Shown here piece by piece: positions 45,100 to 57,419 of a DNA stretch of 64,000 bases. The notes beneath the pieces are model-generated. The model was not told the origin of the DNA. It worked only from the letters and a program-made list of their open reading frames with translations, and did not search any database. The number at the start of each line of letters is the position of its first letter. Within the stretch, counting starts at the first letter, position 1. Origin of the DNA: Welwitschia mirabilis. Lineage: Eukaryota; Gnetophyta; Gnetopsida; Welwitschiales. The stretch spans positions 230,235,169-230,299,168 of the forward strand of contig JBOZIK010000001.1 in assembly GCA_051453625.1 (NCBI GenBank), given 5' to 3'. The translations under genes were made by a program, and so were the position numbers.

Positions 45100-45560
45100 A
45101 AAAATAGTTAAAGAAATATGCATCTACCTTTAAAAAATATAAAAGATTAACATAAGTTATCTAAGAAACTAATTTTTATTTTAGTTATGATATCTTTATA
45201 GCATTTAATAAAAATTTATACATGTTAAAATGTGGAAATCTATGAAATAATATTCTAATAAAATGACATAATATGATATCTTTAAGACATCCTATTACTA
45301 TGAAGATGTATCATGATTTATCTAAGCAATTCTATTTGATGAGTTATAAGGATGACATAGTCGATTGTGTTAGTAAGTATCTTACAAGTTAATGAGTTAA
45401 GGAAAAACATGGATTAAAAGATGGAAAATTACAACAACATGATATTCCTAAATGAAAATTGGATATTATTATCATGCACTTTACTATGAAATTTATATAG
45501 ACTAGGATAGGACATGATGTAGTTATGGTAGTGGTGGAAACATTTTCTAGTTGTTAACAT
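45100..45560 (+). pseudogene. Chromovirus integrase remnant
   Basis: A RHPITMKMYHDLSKQFYLMSYKDDIVDCVSKYL stretch (read in short parts from about 45280 to 45375) matches the HPG.TKMY.DL...YWW..M..DI..FV..C zinc-binding region, with its first H retained. A GHDVVMVVVETFS segment near 45507-45545 matches GHDAIWVIVDRLT before the catalytic core, with D changed to E. The sequence is lost after 45560. Confidence 0.65.
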
Positions 45561-46680
45561 GCAAAGAGTGACATTTATCTCAAGTAATTAAGGCTAATTT
45601 AGCATGATAAAGTTTTTATTTTATAGTTTTATGTTTTTATTTTTGTTAACATTGTTATAATAATAATTCACTAACATTTATCTTCTATATTATGATTTTC
45701 TAGGTTTTTAATAGGCTAAAAAGCCACTTCGTAAAAGCCAAGAAACTATCTCATTAGAATTTTAATGGAACTAATGGAATCCAAAAATGTTGTTGGTCGT
45801 ATTGATATTATAACCCCAATACTTTTGTTATAAAATCCTCTGTATATGCTAAATCAATTAAGCTTGTTGGTGACCTAATCTAAGGAAGCCAATTTTTACA
45901 TAAATTTATGAAAACCTAATCCTAACCATAGTTTTTAATATATAAAAGACTACCTTAATCTTACTTTTTAGGTTATTAATGTCAAAGAAATTTTGGAATA
46001 TTTTTGATAGAGTAGATGTCATGTCTTACTTCTAATATTTTCTATTAGGAATAAGAAGGCTGGCATGACATGTTAAGATTTGACTTGGATCTTCATTTGA
46101 TGTTTTTTTAATTCTATTCACATAATAAAGGATGGAACTTATTTAATATAGTTTCTTAATTTCAAGTATGCATGTTATTCCTACTTATAATATTTGGTGT
46201 AGATTGAAGAATTTGTTAATCATTTATATATTTCTAAGTGATTATCTATTGCTTAATATTATATTATAGTTGATATCCTTTGATGTTCTTTAGGAGTTAT
46301 CTCCTACTTTAAATAATTCTGAAGTAGCCTATGAGAGATAATATGATTTATAATCATCATCAACACTGATGTGGTAAATGAGGTAATGTCATAATTCTTG
46401 AGATTTAATGGATGTTTAACATGATTCCTCTAAACTAGTTATAAAACAAATCTATTTTCATTAAGTATTATTGTCATTGTTATTATTCTTATGCTATATC
46501 TTAAGGCTATGTTTCAGCCCTAGCTTAGTCTTTTATTTTTTTTTCTTTTTTAACTACACTCCTTTTCTTCTATGATTTTATAATATTTAAGCACTTTATG
46601 ATGGTTTTAGACCTTTTTTCTTGAAAATATTTACCATTTTCACTACTACATTTATCCACTAGAAAGAATGATATTGAGGC
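45561..46680. other. Unassigned sequence with a possible LTR promoter
   Basis: No coding signal. A TATATAAAAG at about 45939-45948 sits in a context that could be an LTR promoter on the plus strand. The stretch 46340-46480 resembles 47545-47690, the 3' part of the following LTR, so a partial family D copy may lie here. Confidence 0.35.
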
Positions 46681-47903
46681 TATGGTGAACATGTAAAAAT
46701 CGATAAGTGTATCAAGTGTTTCAACATAGTATATGACTATCAAGATATTATATTCATTGTTTTAATCATAAAAAAAATATTTTATACTTTTTATGATGCC
46801 ATCATTTTATGACTTTCCTAATGAATTTTCTTAGTTTATAACTACATACTGAAGCATATCCTGAAAAAAGAAGTCGATTTGGTACAAAACACTAATGGCA
46901 ATAGTTACCTAAATGGTGATGTTAGTTACCTTAAGATAATTTCTTCCACACTTATATTCTAGATTTTCCATGAAGCAAATCTTAATGTTTGGTTATGAAC
47001 CTAATCATTTGCTATACTGAAAACTGCCATTATTCATTATCATCAAATGATCAATTTTAATCTAAAAATTTATCTAGAAAAACCCTAAAGTTCTAAAACC
47101 TGGTTCTATTTTTACTTATAAAAAAAATCCAAGTACATCACTCATAAGAATAATCAATTTTTAACTAATGAGAGCATTTATCTTTAGAGGAAGAACACTT
47201 CCCTCATGTATTTTTAGATTTTGGGAATGAACTAGCCTCAAGAAAGTTTGATGTTCCTATATTAATCTTATGAGTTTCTTCTTTAATGTAGTATAATCTA
47301 TTTTTCTATTAATAAATAAGTAGGTTTAGTTTCCTGATTTTATGTGTGATTTATTTCATACTTTCAATAATTGACTTGAAGCTATAGTTTTAGCAAGTAA
47401 TTCTTATTTTCTGAGTAAGTAGTTCTTATTTTCTGAGTGAGTCCTTTTATTTCATGTTTGGGTTTTATATCTTGAACTCATTTGATGATTATTGGATTTT
47501 TCTTTTTAGTTATCATTCTTATGAATAGGATGTAAAGGATTAAAATGATAAATGGATCTCATCAGTACTTATGTACTAAATGAGATAATTCCAAAATAAT
47601 CCAAGACACAATAAACTTAGCAAATTTATGATTTAATGAGGAACTTATAATATAGCATTAAATGGAAATATTATGTTCATTAAAACATCAATACTAGTCT
47701 TTGAGTATTAAGTTTTTTTTAGATCTTACTGATTAAGCTCCCTTTCATAATTCTCACTTTTAAAGTTGTTTTCATTTTGTGCTAGTTCAAAAGTGTGTTT
47801 TTTATTATATTTCTTTCATAATTATCTTCATAAAAAAATGACATTAGGATCCTTCTAAAATAAAGGCTATAGTTTTTCTATGTAAAGGTAGGTCTCAATA
47901 GCA
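46681..47903 (+). repeat. Family D LTR, left copy
   Basis: About 1220 bp matching 56052-57398 in the same orientation. A TATA box (TATAAAAA at 47117-47124) lies about 440 bp in, and the right edge ...TAGCA abuts a tRNA-Asp-type primer site. The left edge (TATGGTGAACATG against TGTGGTAACATG in the right copy) is decayed, and weak similarity continues further left. Confidence 0.65.
47117..47124 (+). promoter_or_regulatory. TATA box in left family D LTR
   Basis: TATAAAAA matches TATAAAA at 56488 in the right copy, in conserved context. Confidence 0.5.
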
Positions 47904-47906
47904 TTT

Positions 47907-47924
47907 TGGCACCATTGTGAGGAA
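47907..47924 (+). promoter_or_regulatory. Primer-binding site, tRNA-Asp type
   Basis: TGGCACCATTGTGAGGAA follows the LTR end after a TTT spacer. It differs from TGGCGCCGTTGCCGGGGA by G-to-A and C-to-T changes plus one C-to-G. The location at the LTR edge makes the call firm. Confidence 0.7.
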
Positions 47925-48884
47925 TGAAGCATAGTAGCTTTATTGGAAGATGCATGAATTTTTATTTTCTTGCATCTTAAATTTTAGATTTTTGTTCTAT
48001 GTTCTTAAGTATGTGGTGTTGGTGGTAATTATAATGATACAAAAACTAGTTCTAGTTTTCTTATATCTTTAATATTTGTACTCTTTAGTAATTAGTACTA
48101 GTACTTTCTAGTGATACTTGAATAAGTCCTATTTTTTTAGTTCTTTTAAGTTTTCATTAACCTTTTTAGATTTAAAATAAAATATTATTATTATATTAAT
48201 ATTTTTATATGCTAATCTAACTATTTTATGTAGGTTTTACTACCCTAATTCTCTCAAACCAAAAATAAAACAATGAAAATAAAAAACAATCAAAGAAACT
48301 TAAGAAAAATGAAAGTAGACAAGAACTTTCTTCCCTCTTTTTCATTTCTACATTTTAAAAATAATAGATTTTATTTTATTTTTTTGTGTTGGATTATTTT
48401 TCAAATTTTTATTTGATTTTATGTAGCACTATTTTTCTTAGGATTTCCATAGTATTTGTTTCATTTTAAATTCAATTATTTTAATCTCCATACTCTATTT
48501 CTTATGACATTTTATGGAAATTAATTTGTACTACTTTAAGAGCTATAATTATCTATTCCTAATCATTTTCTTCTTAAAACACTAGTGTTGCCGTTGAACC
48601 TCATTGGAAATACTCTTACTTTGTGAATTTCTTGTCTAAATTGTTCTTAATCTATCTCTTGAATCTTAGTAATCTTTTAGATGTTGGATTTACTGTGAAA
48701 CTTTATAGAGTATGAATTGTGTATGTGACTCTTTTGGTAGATTATGTAAAATATCATTTTAACCGCAAATGAACCCTAACATTAAAAGTACCTTTTTGTT
48801 AAAACTATAAGATTTTCTATAATATTTTCAATTACATCCAACTTAAATAAAGTATAAAAAATTACCTTCAACTTAAGAAAATTG

Positions 48885-49700
48885 TAAGGGACTTCTTTCA
48901 ACGTAAATACTTAGCTATCCTTGCATATTTTATTCAACCTCATGATACACATAGATTAGATTATTACCAAAATAGTTATGAATCTATATCTTCTACTATT
49001 CCTCATAATACTTATTTCTCTTCATCTTATTAATTTCCTTCACGTTCTAATCCTTATCCTTTATTTTCTTATGTTTACCCTTTATATTCTTCATTGTTTA
49101 ACTAATATGCTTTATTTTTCAATAATCAACACTTCTATTCTAATTTCTTAGAAGATATCCTTAAGAGATTCATTGAGACTTAGATGTAACACAAATAAGA
49201 TCAATATCATGATAACTAGAAAACCTCTTCCATTTTGCAAAAACTAAATATTTAATAATTAAATCAAACTACTACTTAAATATTTACTGTAGTTAACCAA
49301 CAATAAGAGGAAGAACTTCCTACATTAATTTAACAAAATCCTATGAAATATGAAAAAGAATTAATGATAATTAAATATTTGATACCCCAATCACACCCTT
49401 CAAGAATGAGATTGAAAAAAATGAGGACCTAGAGGATGAGCAACTATTAGAGCATAAACACTTACTTAAGAAGAGTCCTACACTTGAGAAGGGTTATAGA
49501 TCTAAGAACGAGCCATGTAGCAATCCTTATGAAAATGAGAACATCAAAGAATATCTTATACCTGATCCATTATATTTAGAAATCTTGCCTTCTTCTAAAC
49601 AGATCTTTCTATATCATCTCTATCTTTTAAGCAAGATCCATGCCTTAATGAAGAAGATAAGCCTTTATTAGATTTGGAACCATATTTTTCACACCCATAC
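48885..49700 (+). pseudogene. gag: Athila-type gag C-terminal remnant
   Basis: A single plus frame from about 48898 to 49360 can be followed across eleven TAA/TAG codons. Nearly every one falls where a glutamine codon would be needed for a Q-rich gag tail, including a predicted helix (FLEDILKRFIE, about 49146-49178) and an EEELPTLI segment (about 49309-49332) that matches the LPS.T..NP block of Athila gag. After 49380 an acidic stretch (KNEDLEDEQLLEHKHLLKK, about 49415-49475) follows in another frame and fades by 49700. Gag N-terminal and zinc-knuckle parts were not recognised. Confidence 0.6.
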
Positions 49701-50214
49701 TTTTAAGGCTCAATTATTAGCTTAAAAGATAAATAAAAATATTTCTATTATTATAGAGTCCAAACTATTGTAGTTATTACAATTATTAAGGTGAAATTAT
49801 ATTTTGGAAAATTTTGTGCTTAAAAGTCTATTCATGTTATAATAGCTATAATATTATTTTTATTATTATAATCCTTATTAATTATGATCTTAAGTTGTAA
49901 AATTAATGGTATTGTTACTCATAATTTAGTGGTTATGATAGTGGATAAATTAGTGGATTACATTAATATTATTTTCCTCAACATTTTTTTACTTTCCTTT
50001 AGTTTACATAAAAAATATTATTGTGGGATGGCTCATTTTTTAATTGCATGTAGTGAAATGAGAAATATTATTATTTGTTATATTATGCACCTAGTGGCTA
50101 GGCTAGTAATGATGAGATGTTATGAAAGCCCCATCACTTTCACCACCTTCATCGCTTCCATCACCTTTACCACTATTTTATGATGATGTCTCTTCACATC
50201 CTACATCCTCTTAC

Positions 50215-50222
50215 TATAAATA
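50215..50222 (+). promoter_or_regulatory. TATA box in left family E repeat
   Basis: TATAAATA with a C/T-rich stretch upstream. The right copy has lost it (TTTTAAAAAG at about 59030). Confidence 0.5.
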
Positions 50223-50639
50223 GGACTTTCTTATCCTTATATTTTTATTTTTCAGAAATATTTTTTTAATCAAATATTGACAACTTTAAATATGGAGGTT
50301 GAAAACCTTAGAGCTTTGGAATTTTTAAAGAGCCTTAAAGTCTTCAAACATTATACATTATGGTTTCCATTTAATTCTTACATCCTTGATTGATCCTATT
50401 CTTGTACGCATCTTATATGCATTTCTATTTTTTATCATTGTATTGCAAATATCATAAAGTTGTTAGATGTTCATATTCTTGGTAATTGATAAATTGCATT
50501 ATTAGTTAGAAATACTAGTCTCTACTATCTTCTCTTGAAAAATCTTCATAGATAAGTTATTCTTGTAGAGGATCTTTGTTTTTTCAATATATCTTTCTCA
50601 TGATATCTTCGATATCTTAGACTCTTGTAATCTTATAGG

Positions 50640-50885
50640 ATGAGTTTTCCATAGATCACCAATTGATGTAGTAAAATATAAGAAGCCATAGATTTAATGA
50701 TTAAACCACAAATCATTGAATGAGTCAGTGAGATCCATAGATTACCAAATGAGCCAGTGGCCTTCATAGATTACCAAATGAGGTAGTGGAGTAATAGAAT
50801 ATTTGAACGAAATATTATGAAAAATCCATAAATTATTGAGAGAAGTATTGAACCCCACATATAACCAAATGAAGTAATAGAGGAA
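50640..50885. repeat. Minisatellite in left family E repeat
   Basis: Tandem variants of an approximately 25-27-bp unit like catagattaccaaatgagg plus tagtgg or similar, with spacers. The same unit is arrayed more extensively at 59460-59775. Confidence 0.7.
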
Positions 50886-51560
50886 AAATATTTATGATGA
50901 AAATTTATTAAAAAACTAGTTATTTCTCATATCATTTTCACAAGATTGTCATTTGAAATTCTTGAAATGTTTGTTATTTCTTGGAAATTCTTGGTTCTTG
51001 ACTTGTTAATTCTTGGTTCTTGCCTTGTTAAATCTTAAACTTGAAATCTTAATGTTCCCTTACCTCGACCATACTAGGTGCTGTAAAATTTTCATGGCTC
51101 TCACTCCATATTTCTTATTAAAAAAAGTGGTAAAACTAGAGCCTGATTACCAAGGAGGAAAAATAAAATAAGAGACTCTCTTTTCTAATTTATGTTGAGA
51201 AAAGTATTTTGAAGTGAACTTGTATACTTGTCAAGAATCTTAAATTCCTCAGTATTATAATACGTCAAATGTTTGATCATGTATATATTTCATTAAAGTA
51301 TTATTTCAACGAACTATGAAGTTTGACCATTTATTCTTTTATGAATTTCTTGAAGAATTTGTTGAAAAATTTATTGTCTAATGTTAGTGGTAAAATTTGT
51401 AATATAGATTTAATGTATTCTTATTCTTTAAATAAATTTAAAAAGTAGAATATGTAAATAAGAATGTGCTTTATGAGGTATAAGAAGTATTATAATAAAA
51501 TAATATGTGATACTCTTTTTGTTATAATAGAATAATATTAAAGAGGAGAGGAAAATATTA

Positions 51561-52994
51561 AGGGGATCTTTCCATAATAAAAAAGAGGCTGACATAGCTA
51601 TCTTCCATACATTGGTTTTCTAATAAATATAAAAACATGTCTACCATTCTTTCTTCCTGAATCTAAGGGGAATAATCCCTAACTCCTAGCATCCTTAAGT
51701 CCATGTGGACCTGGTTAGTAAATGACAGCCATCTTTTTCATGCTCTTGAAGTTTTGTCTTGGTTGTTATTCTATTCTTCAATCATTTCCTTCTTCTTTTA
51801 TGTAGAGCTAATAGTCTAGTCATTGTCTTTCTTCTTTCATGTACTAGTTGTTAACAAGTTCTTAGAGTATCCACCACCTAGTTTCCTCCTTTCACATGAA
51901 ATTTAGTGAAGCCTGTCCTCTCTTCACTACCTATAATCTATTAACAGGTCAAAAGACTTGACACACTACTATCTAGCTATGCTTTTTCAATGTAAAAACT
52001 CTATGTAGCTTTCTTCATGGAATAGCACATTCATGTGAGTTACCACTTTTTTAAATTCCATCTAAATGCTTACTAGGTGATAGGTTTTACCTAAATAAAA
52101 AACATTTAGTGTATTCCTTCCTTCCATTGGGTCCCCACTACATCAGCATTGATAGTAGAACCATGGCATTGGTTGATAAATTCTCATATGATTTCTATCC
52201 TTAAATAATTATAATAATGTTTAGAATGTTTACTTCAAAGAGAACTAGTCAAGAAAATGTGGATCACAAGAGAAGACATGGGGACTTATGTAGCTTACTA
52301 GAGGTAAAGGTATGGTAAATGCCTTAGACATGACACTTGAAAACTTATTTTAGAGCATGATGAAAAGTATGAGCATATCTTAGAATTATGTCTTTGATAT
52401 TTGTTTAAATTTCATTATTAATGAAGGTGGTGGAAATCCTAGGTGACATGAAAGAAAATGCATTTTTTACAACATAAGGACATGTAAGGAAGTAGGTTTA
52501 TAGAAAAGAATACAATAAGGGTAGATGCCATTAAATACTTTATTAACTACTTTAAAATATTATGAGGTGCCAAAAATATTATTATAAGGGATATGAATTA
52601 AGAACAAATAGGCTCAATAGAGAAGGCATCTCATATTCATCACAACGGCAAGTGTGCCACTTTACACATCATGTACCATATAAGATAAGGGAGAATATAA
52701 TATTTAAGATCATGCTTAAATGTAATAATTAAGCCACTATTTATCACACATTATTATTAACACTTTTATTTGTTACCAAATCTTAGCTAAAGTCTTAATG
52801 TATGCTCAAAAATTTCATATGATTATGCTAAAATATCAATAATTGATACATTAGTTCACTGAACTTCACATGGTGTCAAACAAGTGATAGAAGAAGTAGA
52901 ACGAGAACTATAATACTATGGAATACTATCATAATGTAAGCTATAGGAACAACATTTCATTAGATTCTTAAAAAATGGAGATGCTTATGACTTT
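51561..52994. other. Unassigned sequence
   Basis: Somewhat less AT-rich in 51620-52150. No coding motif was recognised. The upstream part of the LRR remnant may extend into 52860-52994 but cannot be assigned. Confidence 0.35.
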
Positions 52995-53450
52995 ATGTAT
53001 GACTTTTCTTCTCTAAGAATATTAAAATCATTAGTTTTACTTGAATGTCTAGATTTGAAAACTCAAACACATGACATTACTAGCTTATGTAACTTAAAAA
53101 ACTCTCACTTTATGAATTTGAGTAATAGTGAACTCTCTAAGGGTTTTGCTCTCTTTCAAGATAGAACATTTGATAATAAAGAGTTATAAGGATTGGTTGA
53201 GCTCCCACATTTATCTTTGGAAATCCTAATGTTATTATATTTAAATCAATTAACAAATTTGCCAGAGAGTATTGATAGGTTAACTTTGTTATTAGTTATG
53301 TACTTTAAAGATTTAGACATCACAAATCTTTTGAGGAGCCTGTTATTTTTAAGATAATTAAAATCCTTGAAGTTATGCAACTTAAGTAGAGTTAAGATAT
53401 TATTTAGGGTTGTCATTGTTGATAAAATAAAACATATTAAGCTAACCACA
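52995..53450 (+). pseudogene. Leucine-rich-repeat gene remnant
   Basis: One plus frame from the ATG at 52995 reads through 53450 with only two stops (53187-53189 and 53356-53358). Leucines recur at LRR spacing: SSLRILKSLVLLECLDL, then LEILMLLYLNQLTNLPESI, then LKSLKLCNLS. The LPESI motif in particular is typical of plant LRR proteins such as NB-LRR immune receptors. No NB-ARC, TIR, kinase or membrane segment was found nearby, so the parent family stays open. It lies between two family D LTR copies, so it could be a gene fragment carried by a retrotransposon or an old gene torn by insertions. It is the only cellular-gene-like trace in the window. Confidence 0.5.
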
Positions 53451-56035
53451 ATAGTAAATTTGGTTATTGTAATAGCAATAAGATAGACTATAAGAGATCA
53501 GGTGTTTTGAAATCCATTAAAGATCCTTTTAGGAAATATTCTTAAAATATTATGAATTTTTGTTAGGGTTATAAGGTTATAATATTCCTTTCCTCTTAAA
53601 ATATGATTGTACCATAAATGATCTTATTAAAAATACTTATTAAGATGTTTTATGTTAAATTCTTCTCAATAAAATTTTTAGTAATTAAAACCTATGGGTA
53701 GCATAAATGTTAATGTATTAAGCCTAATTATTACTTCATCAAAAATCCATTTAACTCATGTTATTAGATATTATAGCCAACATCCATTTAAATAAATTCA
53801 TTCCCTTTTATTTAAATATGAAGTCTTGGCTCTTATGGGAAGTTAATTAGTCATTGGTGAACTTATACATGTTGAGTGTAAAAACCTTAAATTAGATTAT
53901 AGTTAAGTGTATGTAAATATATAATTATTCAAAATTTGATTATTAAACAAGTATTTAGTATCATCTAAAGTTTTTATTGGGAGTAGAAATATTGATTTTA
54001 CAATATTCTAATAATTCTTTTAATAAACAAACACTTTATTCAATGGTTTTCAAATCATGTTTATTTTCCCCTTAAGATGATGTCTTGCAAGAATTATTGA
54101 AAAAGTATAAACAAGCTAAGGCATGAATCATCTTAGGTCTTAAATGGATAAAATTCACTACTTACATTAATGTTCTTAAACTCATGTGTGAAAATTTACA
54201 TGGATTCTCTTCTACTTCATAATTCTTCACATGATCTTATCCCTTCATTCAAACTTCACTTTCATCATCTTGAGCCTCTTTTCAAGAATTACTTTGGAAA
54301 ATCCTATCATAAATACATTTTAGTTTTATTTCATAGCTCTATATTTGATTTTTATTTTAAATTACACTTATGATGGATAGGTCAATGCATAATGAAATCA
54401 ATGTTACTTGATGGTGTATCTTGCCCAAAACAACCTAAGCATTACCATTTATATAATTATCATCTTAAACAATTACCTAAATAATTTAAAATTTAACCTA
54501 CATTATAGCATACACCATTGCCATCTTAAATCATATTAACCACCTCTTCCAACATGGGTAGTGACCTTTTCACATAAGGTTCATAGACCACTTACTTTAC
54601 CTAGCATACTATGAGTTTATAAGATTTATTGATTCTGCTTAGTGGCCTTTTTACATAAATAAGAATAAGAGATCTTTATTATTCCATGGTTTTAGCTAAG
54701 ATTAGATGAATCCTTGTTTTTCAAGATAAAGTTATTTTTATCTTTGAGTTTGGGCCTATATTGATTTGATCTCTAATTTAAAAACAAAGAAAGAAAAGGT
54801 TCTACTTTTATGGTGTATCTTTGTTTAATCATTTAAGGGGATAAGATATATTTTTATTATGCTAATGAGTTAGTGACTTCTCTTATGTGTATATATGTGA
54901 GAATCAGAATCAAAAGAAAAATAAAATCCCTTCTCTAAAATAACATATCCTTTTTAATTAGTTTTATTAGATTTAATTAACTATATTAAGATCATGAATG
55001 CTTGTTGGTAATCTAACTTTACTAAATCATTTATGATATATTAAACTACATTGCAATTATAAGAACTAGCTGATAATGCAATACTAACTTATTTAAGTTA
55101 ATTCTATTGGAAGAAAGTATCATAACGCTAAATGCTCAATATGATCAAATGCTTAAATGATGTTACTTATGATTATAAAAGTGTAATATTAAAAATGTAC
55201 TTAAGGTGGGATTAAATACCTATTACATTTTTATTATTTTAATATTTATTACTTAAGATCTTTTTGCTACTTTTGATTGATATGAATTTTCTTTATAAAG
55301 TTATTACCTTATTTTGATATAAATCCATAATTAAACAAACATTTTCTAGGATACTACTTTATTTTTATAGTCTATTTTATTCACAGCATGCATAGTAAAA
55401 TGTCAGTTGCATTTTTCATTCCATTTCCTTCATTTCACCATATCATATCAAATGCATTTACCTTTTCATATTTATGAGAAAATGCACCTAAATGTACATT
55501 AGTATCTGTTGTAATGAGATCTCTTCTTCCATAAGCTATGCTAGCATTTCGATTTTCATCTTTTTCTTTATTTCTAACTCTTTTTCCTCTTAACTTTTAA
55601 TCTCTCATTTCTCTTTATCCCTTTCATCTATAGTGATTATTTGTGAAACCTCATCACTTAGTAATTTTTAATATAATTATCTTTCATTTCATTGATTCTT
55701 TAGCATTTTTATTTTGCTTTCTTATGCATTAGATTTTTTTTGGCACTATTTTGCATTTTTTCCTTTTTCCTAGTTTCAATAAAATAACATTTATAAATTC
55801 TATTTCTTTCCATGATACATTTATTTATGTTCAAAACTTTGTGTTTATTTTTTATTTGTTTAAAATTTAAGGAAAAATTTCAACTTTGATTGGAGGTATG
55901 GAACTCATAAACTTTCCTAAAATTTAGATAAACTTTTCAATGTTTTAATCATTTTCACATAATACTTGAATGTTTTTCTTAGTAATTTTCCCATGTTAGC
56001 CATTATTTATTAACTTGTTACTAACAAACTAGCAA
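53451..56035. other. Unassigned sequence
   Basis: No firm feature. Short plus-strand frames around 54070-54375 resemble, weakly, the linker before Athila RT (an LQELLKKYKQAKA segment near 54088-54126), but the following RT blocks could not be found. Confidence 0.35.
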
Positions 56036-56051
56036 ACATTTGGTTGGGGAA
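56036..56051 (+). promoter_or_regulatory. Possible polypurine tract before right family D LTR
   Basis: CATTTTGG-like sequence followed by TTGGGGAA directly before TGTGGTAACATG. It is short and only partly purine, and the left copy shows no clear equivalent. Confidence 0.35.
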
Positions 56052-57398
56052 TGTGGTAACATGTAAAAATTAATAATCATGTCAAGTGTTTTAGGATAAT
56101 TTATGATAGTCAAGATATTAATTTCATTATTTGAATAATAAAAATGTCTTATGCTCTTTATGATGTCATACCTAATTTTATGCCTTTTCGCATGGATTTT
56201 CTAGTTTTATAATTGCATATTGGAGTATATTCTGAAAGAAAGATCTTATCTAGCATGAAACACTGGTAGTTTTAGTTATCCATATGGTAGCAGTAGTTAC
56301 TTTGAGAGGATTAATTTTAAACATACATTTTTGGATTTGCCATGGATAAATACTTAGTTTTTAATTATGAGCCAATCATTTACTACAATAAAATATACCA
56401 TTATCCACCATCATAAAATAACCAATTTTAATGTGAAATCTTAATCAAAAAAATACCAAACTTTTAAATCTCAGTTATATTTTCACTTATAAAAGATTCA
56501 AGCACCATATTTGTAAGAGAAATTAATATTTAGCTAATAGGAGCAATGATCTTTGGAAAAATAATACTTCCATCATATTTTTCTAGATTTCCTTATTTGG
56601 AAAAGGACTAGACTCAAGACTAGTTTAATGTTCCTATATCAATATCAAAGAGTTTCTTCTTCCATGTACTATAATTTTCTTTTTTTAAATTAAAGACTAG
56701 TTTTAATTTTTTTGATTTTATTTTTAATTCATTTCATATATTTAATGCATAACTTAAAGCTATATTTTTGCTAAGTTATTCTTATTTTTTGAGTGAGTTC
56801 TTTTAGTTTCATGTTTGGGATTTATATCTTGAACTTATCTGATAGTTATTGGATTTTTCTTTTTACTTGCCATTCTTACAAATAGATTGTGAAAGACAAA
56901 AGTAACAAAGGAATCTTATCACTTCTCATGTGGTGAATGAGATAATGTTACCATGATTCAACATGTAATGAAATTAGTACATTTAGAATTTAATGAAAGA
57001 CTTTCAATATACCATTGAATGAAAATCTTATCTTCATTAGAACATTAATTATATGCTATTATTTAAGTCCATTTCTAGCTCTTGTCCATTGAGTTCTTCT
57101 TTCATCATTCATAATTTTAAAGTTGCTTTAATCTTTGTTGTAGTTTACAAGAGTGTGTCTTACTATATTTTTGCCATAATTAACCATGAAGAGAGAATGA
57201 AATTGAAATTCTTCTATAATAAAATCCCTAGTTTTAATTTGTAAAATTAGTTCTTAATCAGCTATACTTTGAATGAAAGTCCTAGCCACATTAGTAAAGG
57301 TTGAATTTCTAGTTACGATGATTTGTATCCTAGGATGAAATTTTAAACTTATAATATTTAAGAGATATAAAGCATAGGAAAAAATTATTTGCAATATA
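56052..57398 (+). repeat. Family D LTR, right copy
   Basis: About 1350 bp matching 46681-47903. TATA box at 56488-56494. It is followed by a primer-like site and a leader that also matches the left copy. A possible polypurine tract stands before it and a primer site after it, so it could serve as the shared LTR of a tandem element (LTR-interior-LTR-interior), or as the 5' LTR of a second element. Confidence 0.6.
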
Positions 57399-57401
57399 TT
57401 T

Positions 57402-57419
57402 TGGAACTATTTCCAAGGA
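57402..57419 (+). promoter_or_regulatory. Primer-binding-like site, decayed tRNA-Asp type
   Basis: TGGAACTATTTCCAAGGA follows the LTR end after a TTT spacer, and matches the tRNA-Asp complement poorly on its own. The shared position and shared downstream leader with 47907 support it. Confidence 0.55.

Larger units (their letters stand above)
43230..45560 (+). mobile_element. Chromovirus-type Ty3/gypsy pol relic
   Basis: Plus-strand remnants of protease (about 43235-43480), RT (about 43690-44740), RNase H (about 44770-45060) and integrase (about 45100-45545) in Ty3/gypsy order. Motif wording (MPFGLTNA, NDIL, HYPIHGLELA, MWRHYLH) fits chromoviruses rather than the Athila lineage in the rest of the window. 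Frames change often and stops are frequent. A 100-N gap at 44139-44238 is flanked by a duplicated 47-mer, so the gap probably has little or no missing sequence. Confidence 0.75.
49870..51560 (+). repeat. Family E repeat, left copy, promoter-bearing
   Basis: About 1.6 kb matching 58760-60700. It contains a conserved CACCTA.TGGCTAG block (50089), a CT/AC-rich stretch (50126-50175), a TATA box (50215-50222), an untranslated-leader-like stretch, a minisatellite (50640-50885) and a conserved tail (51061-51165). TATA plus downstream leader suggest an LTR, but TG/CA ends, a primer site and a target duplication were not found. No coding frame was recognised. Confidence 0.55.

Noticed and set aside
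52170-52990. NB-ARC domain upstream of the LRR remnant
   Set aside because: No P-loop, kinase-2 or GLPL-type motif could be read in any frame.
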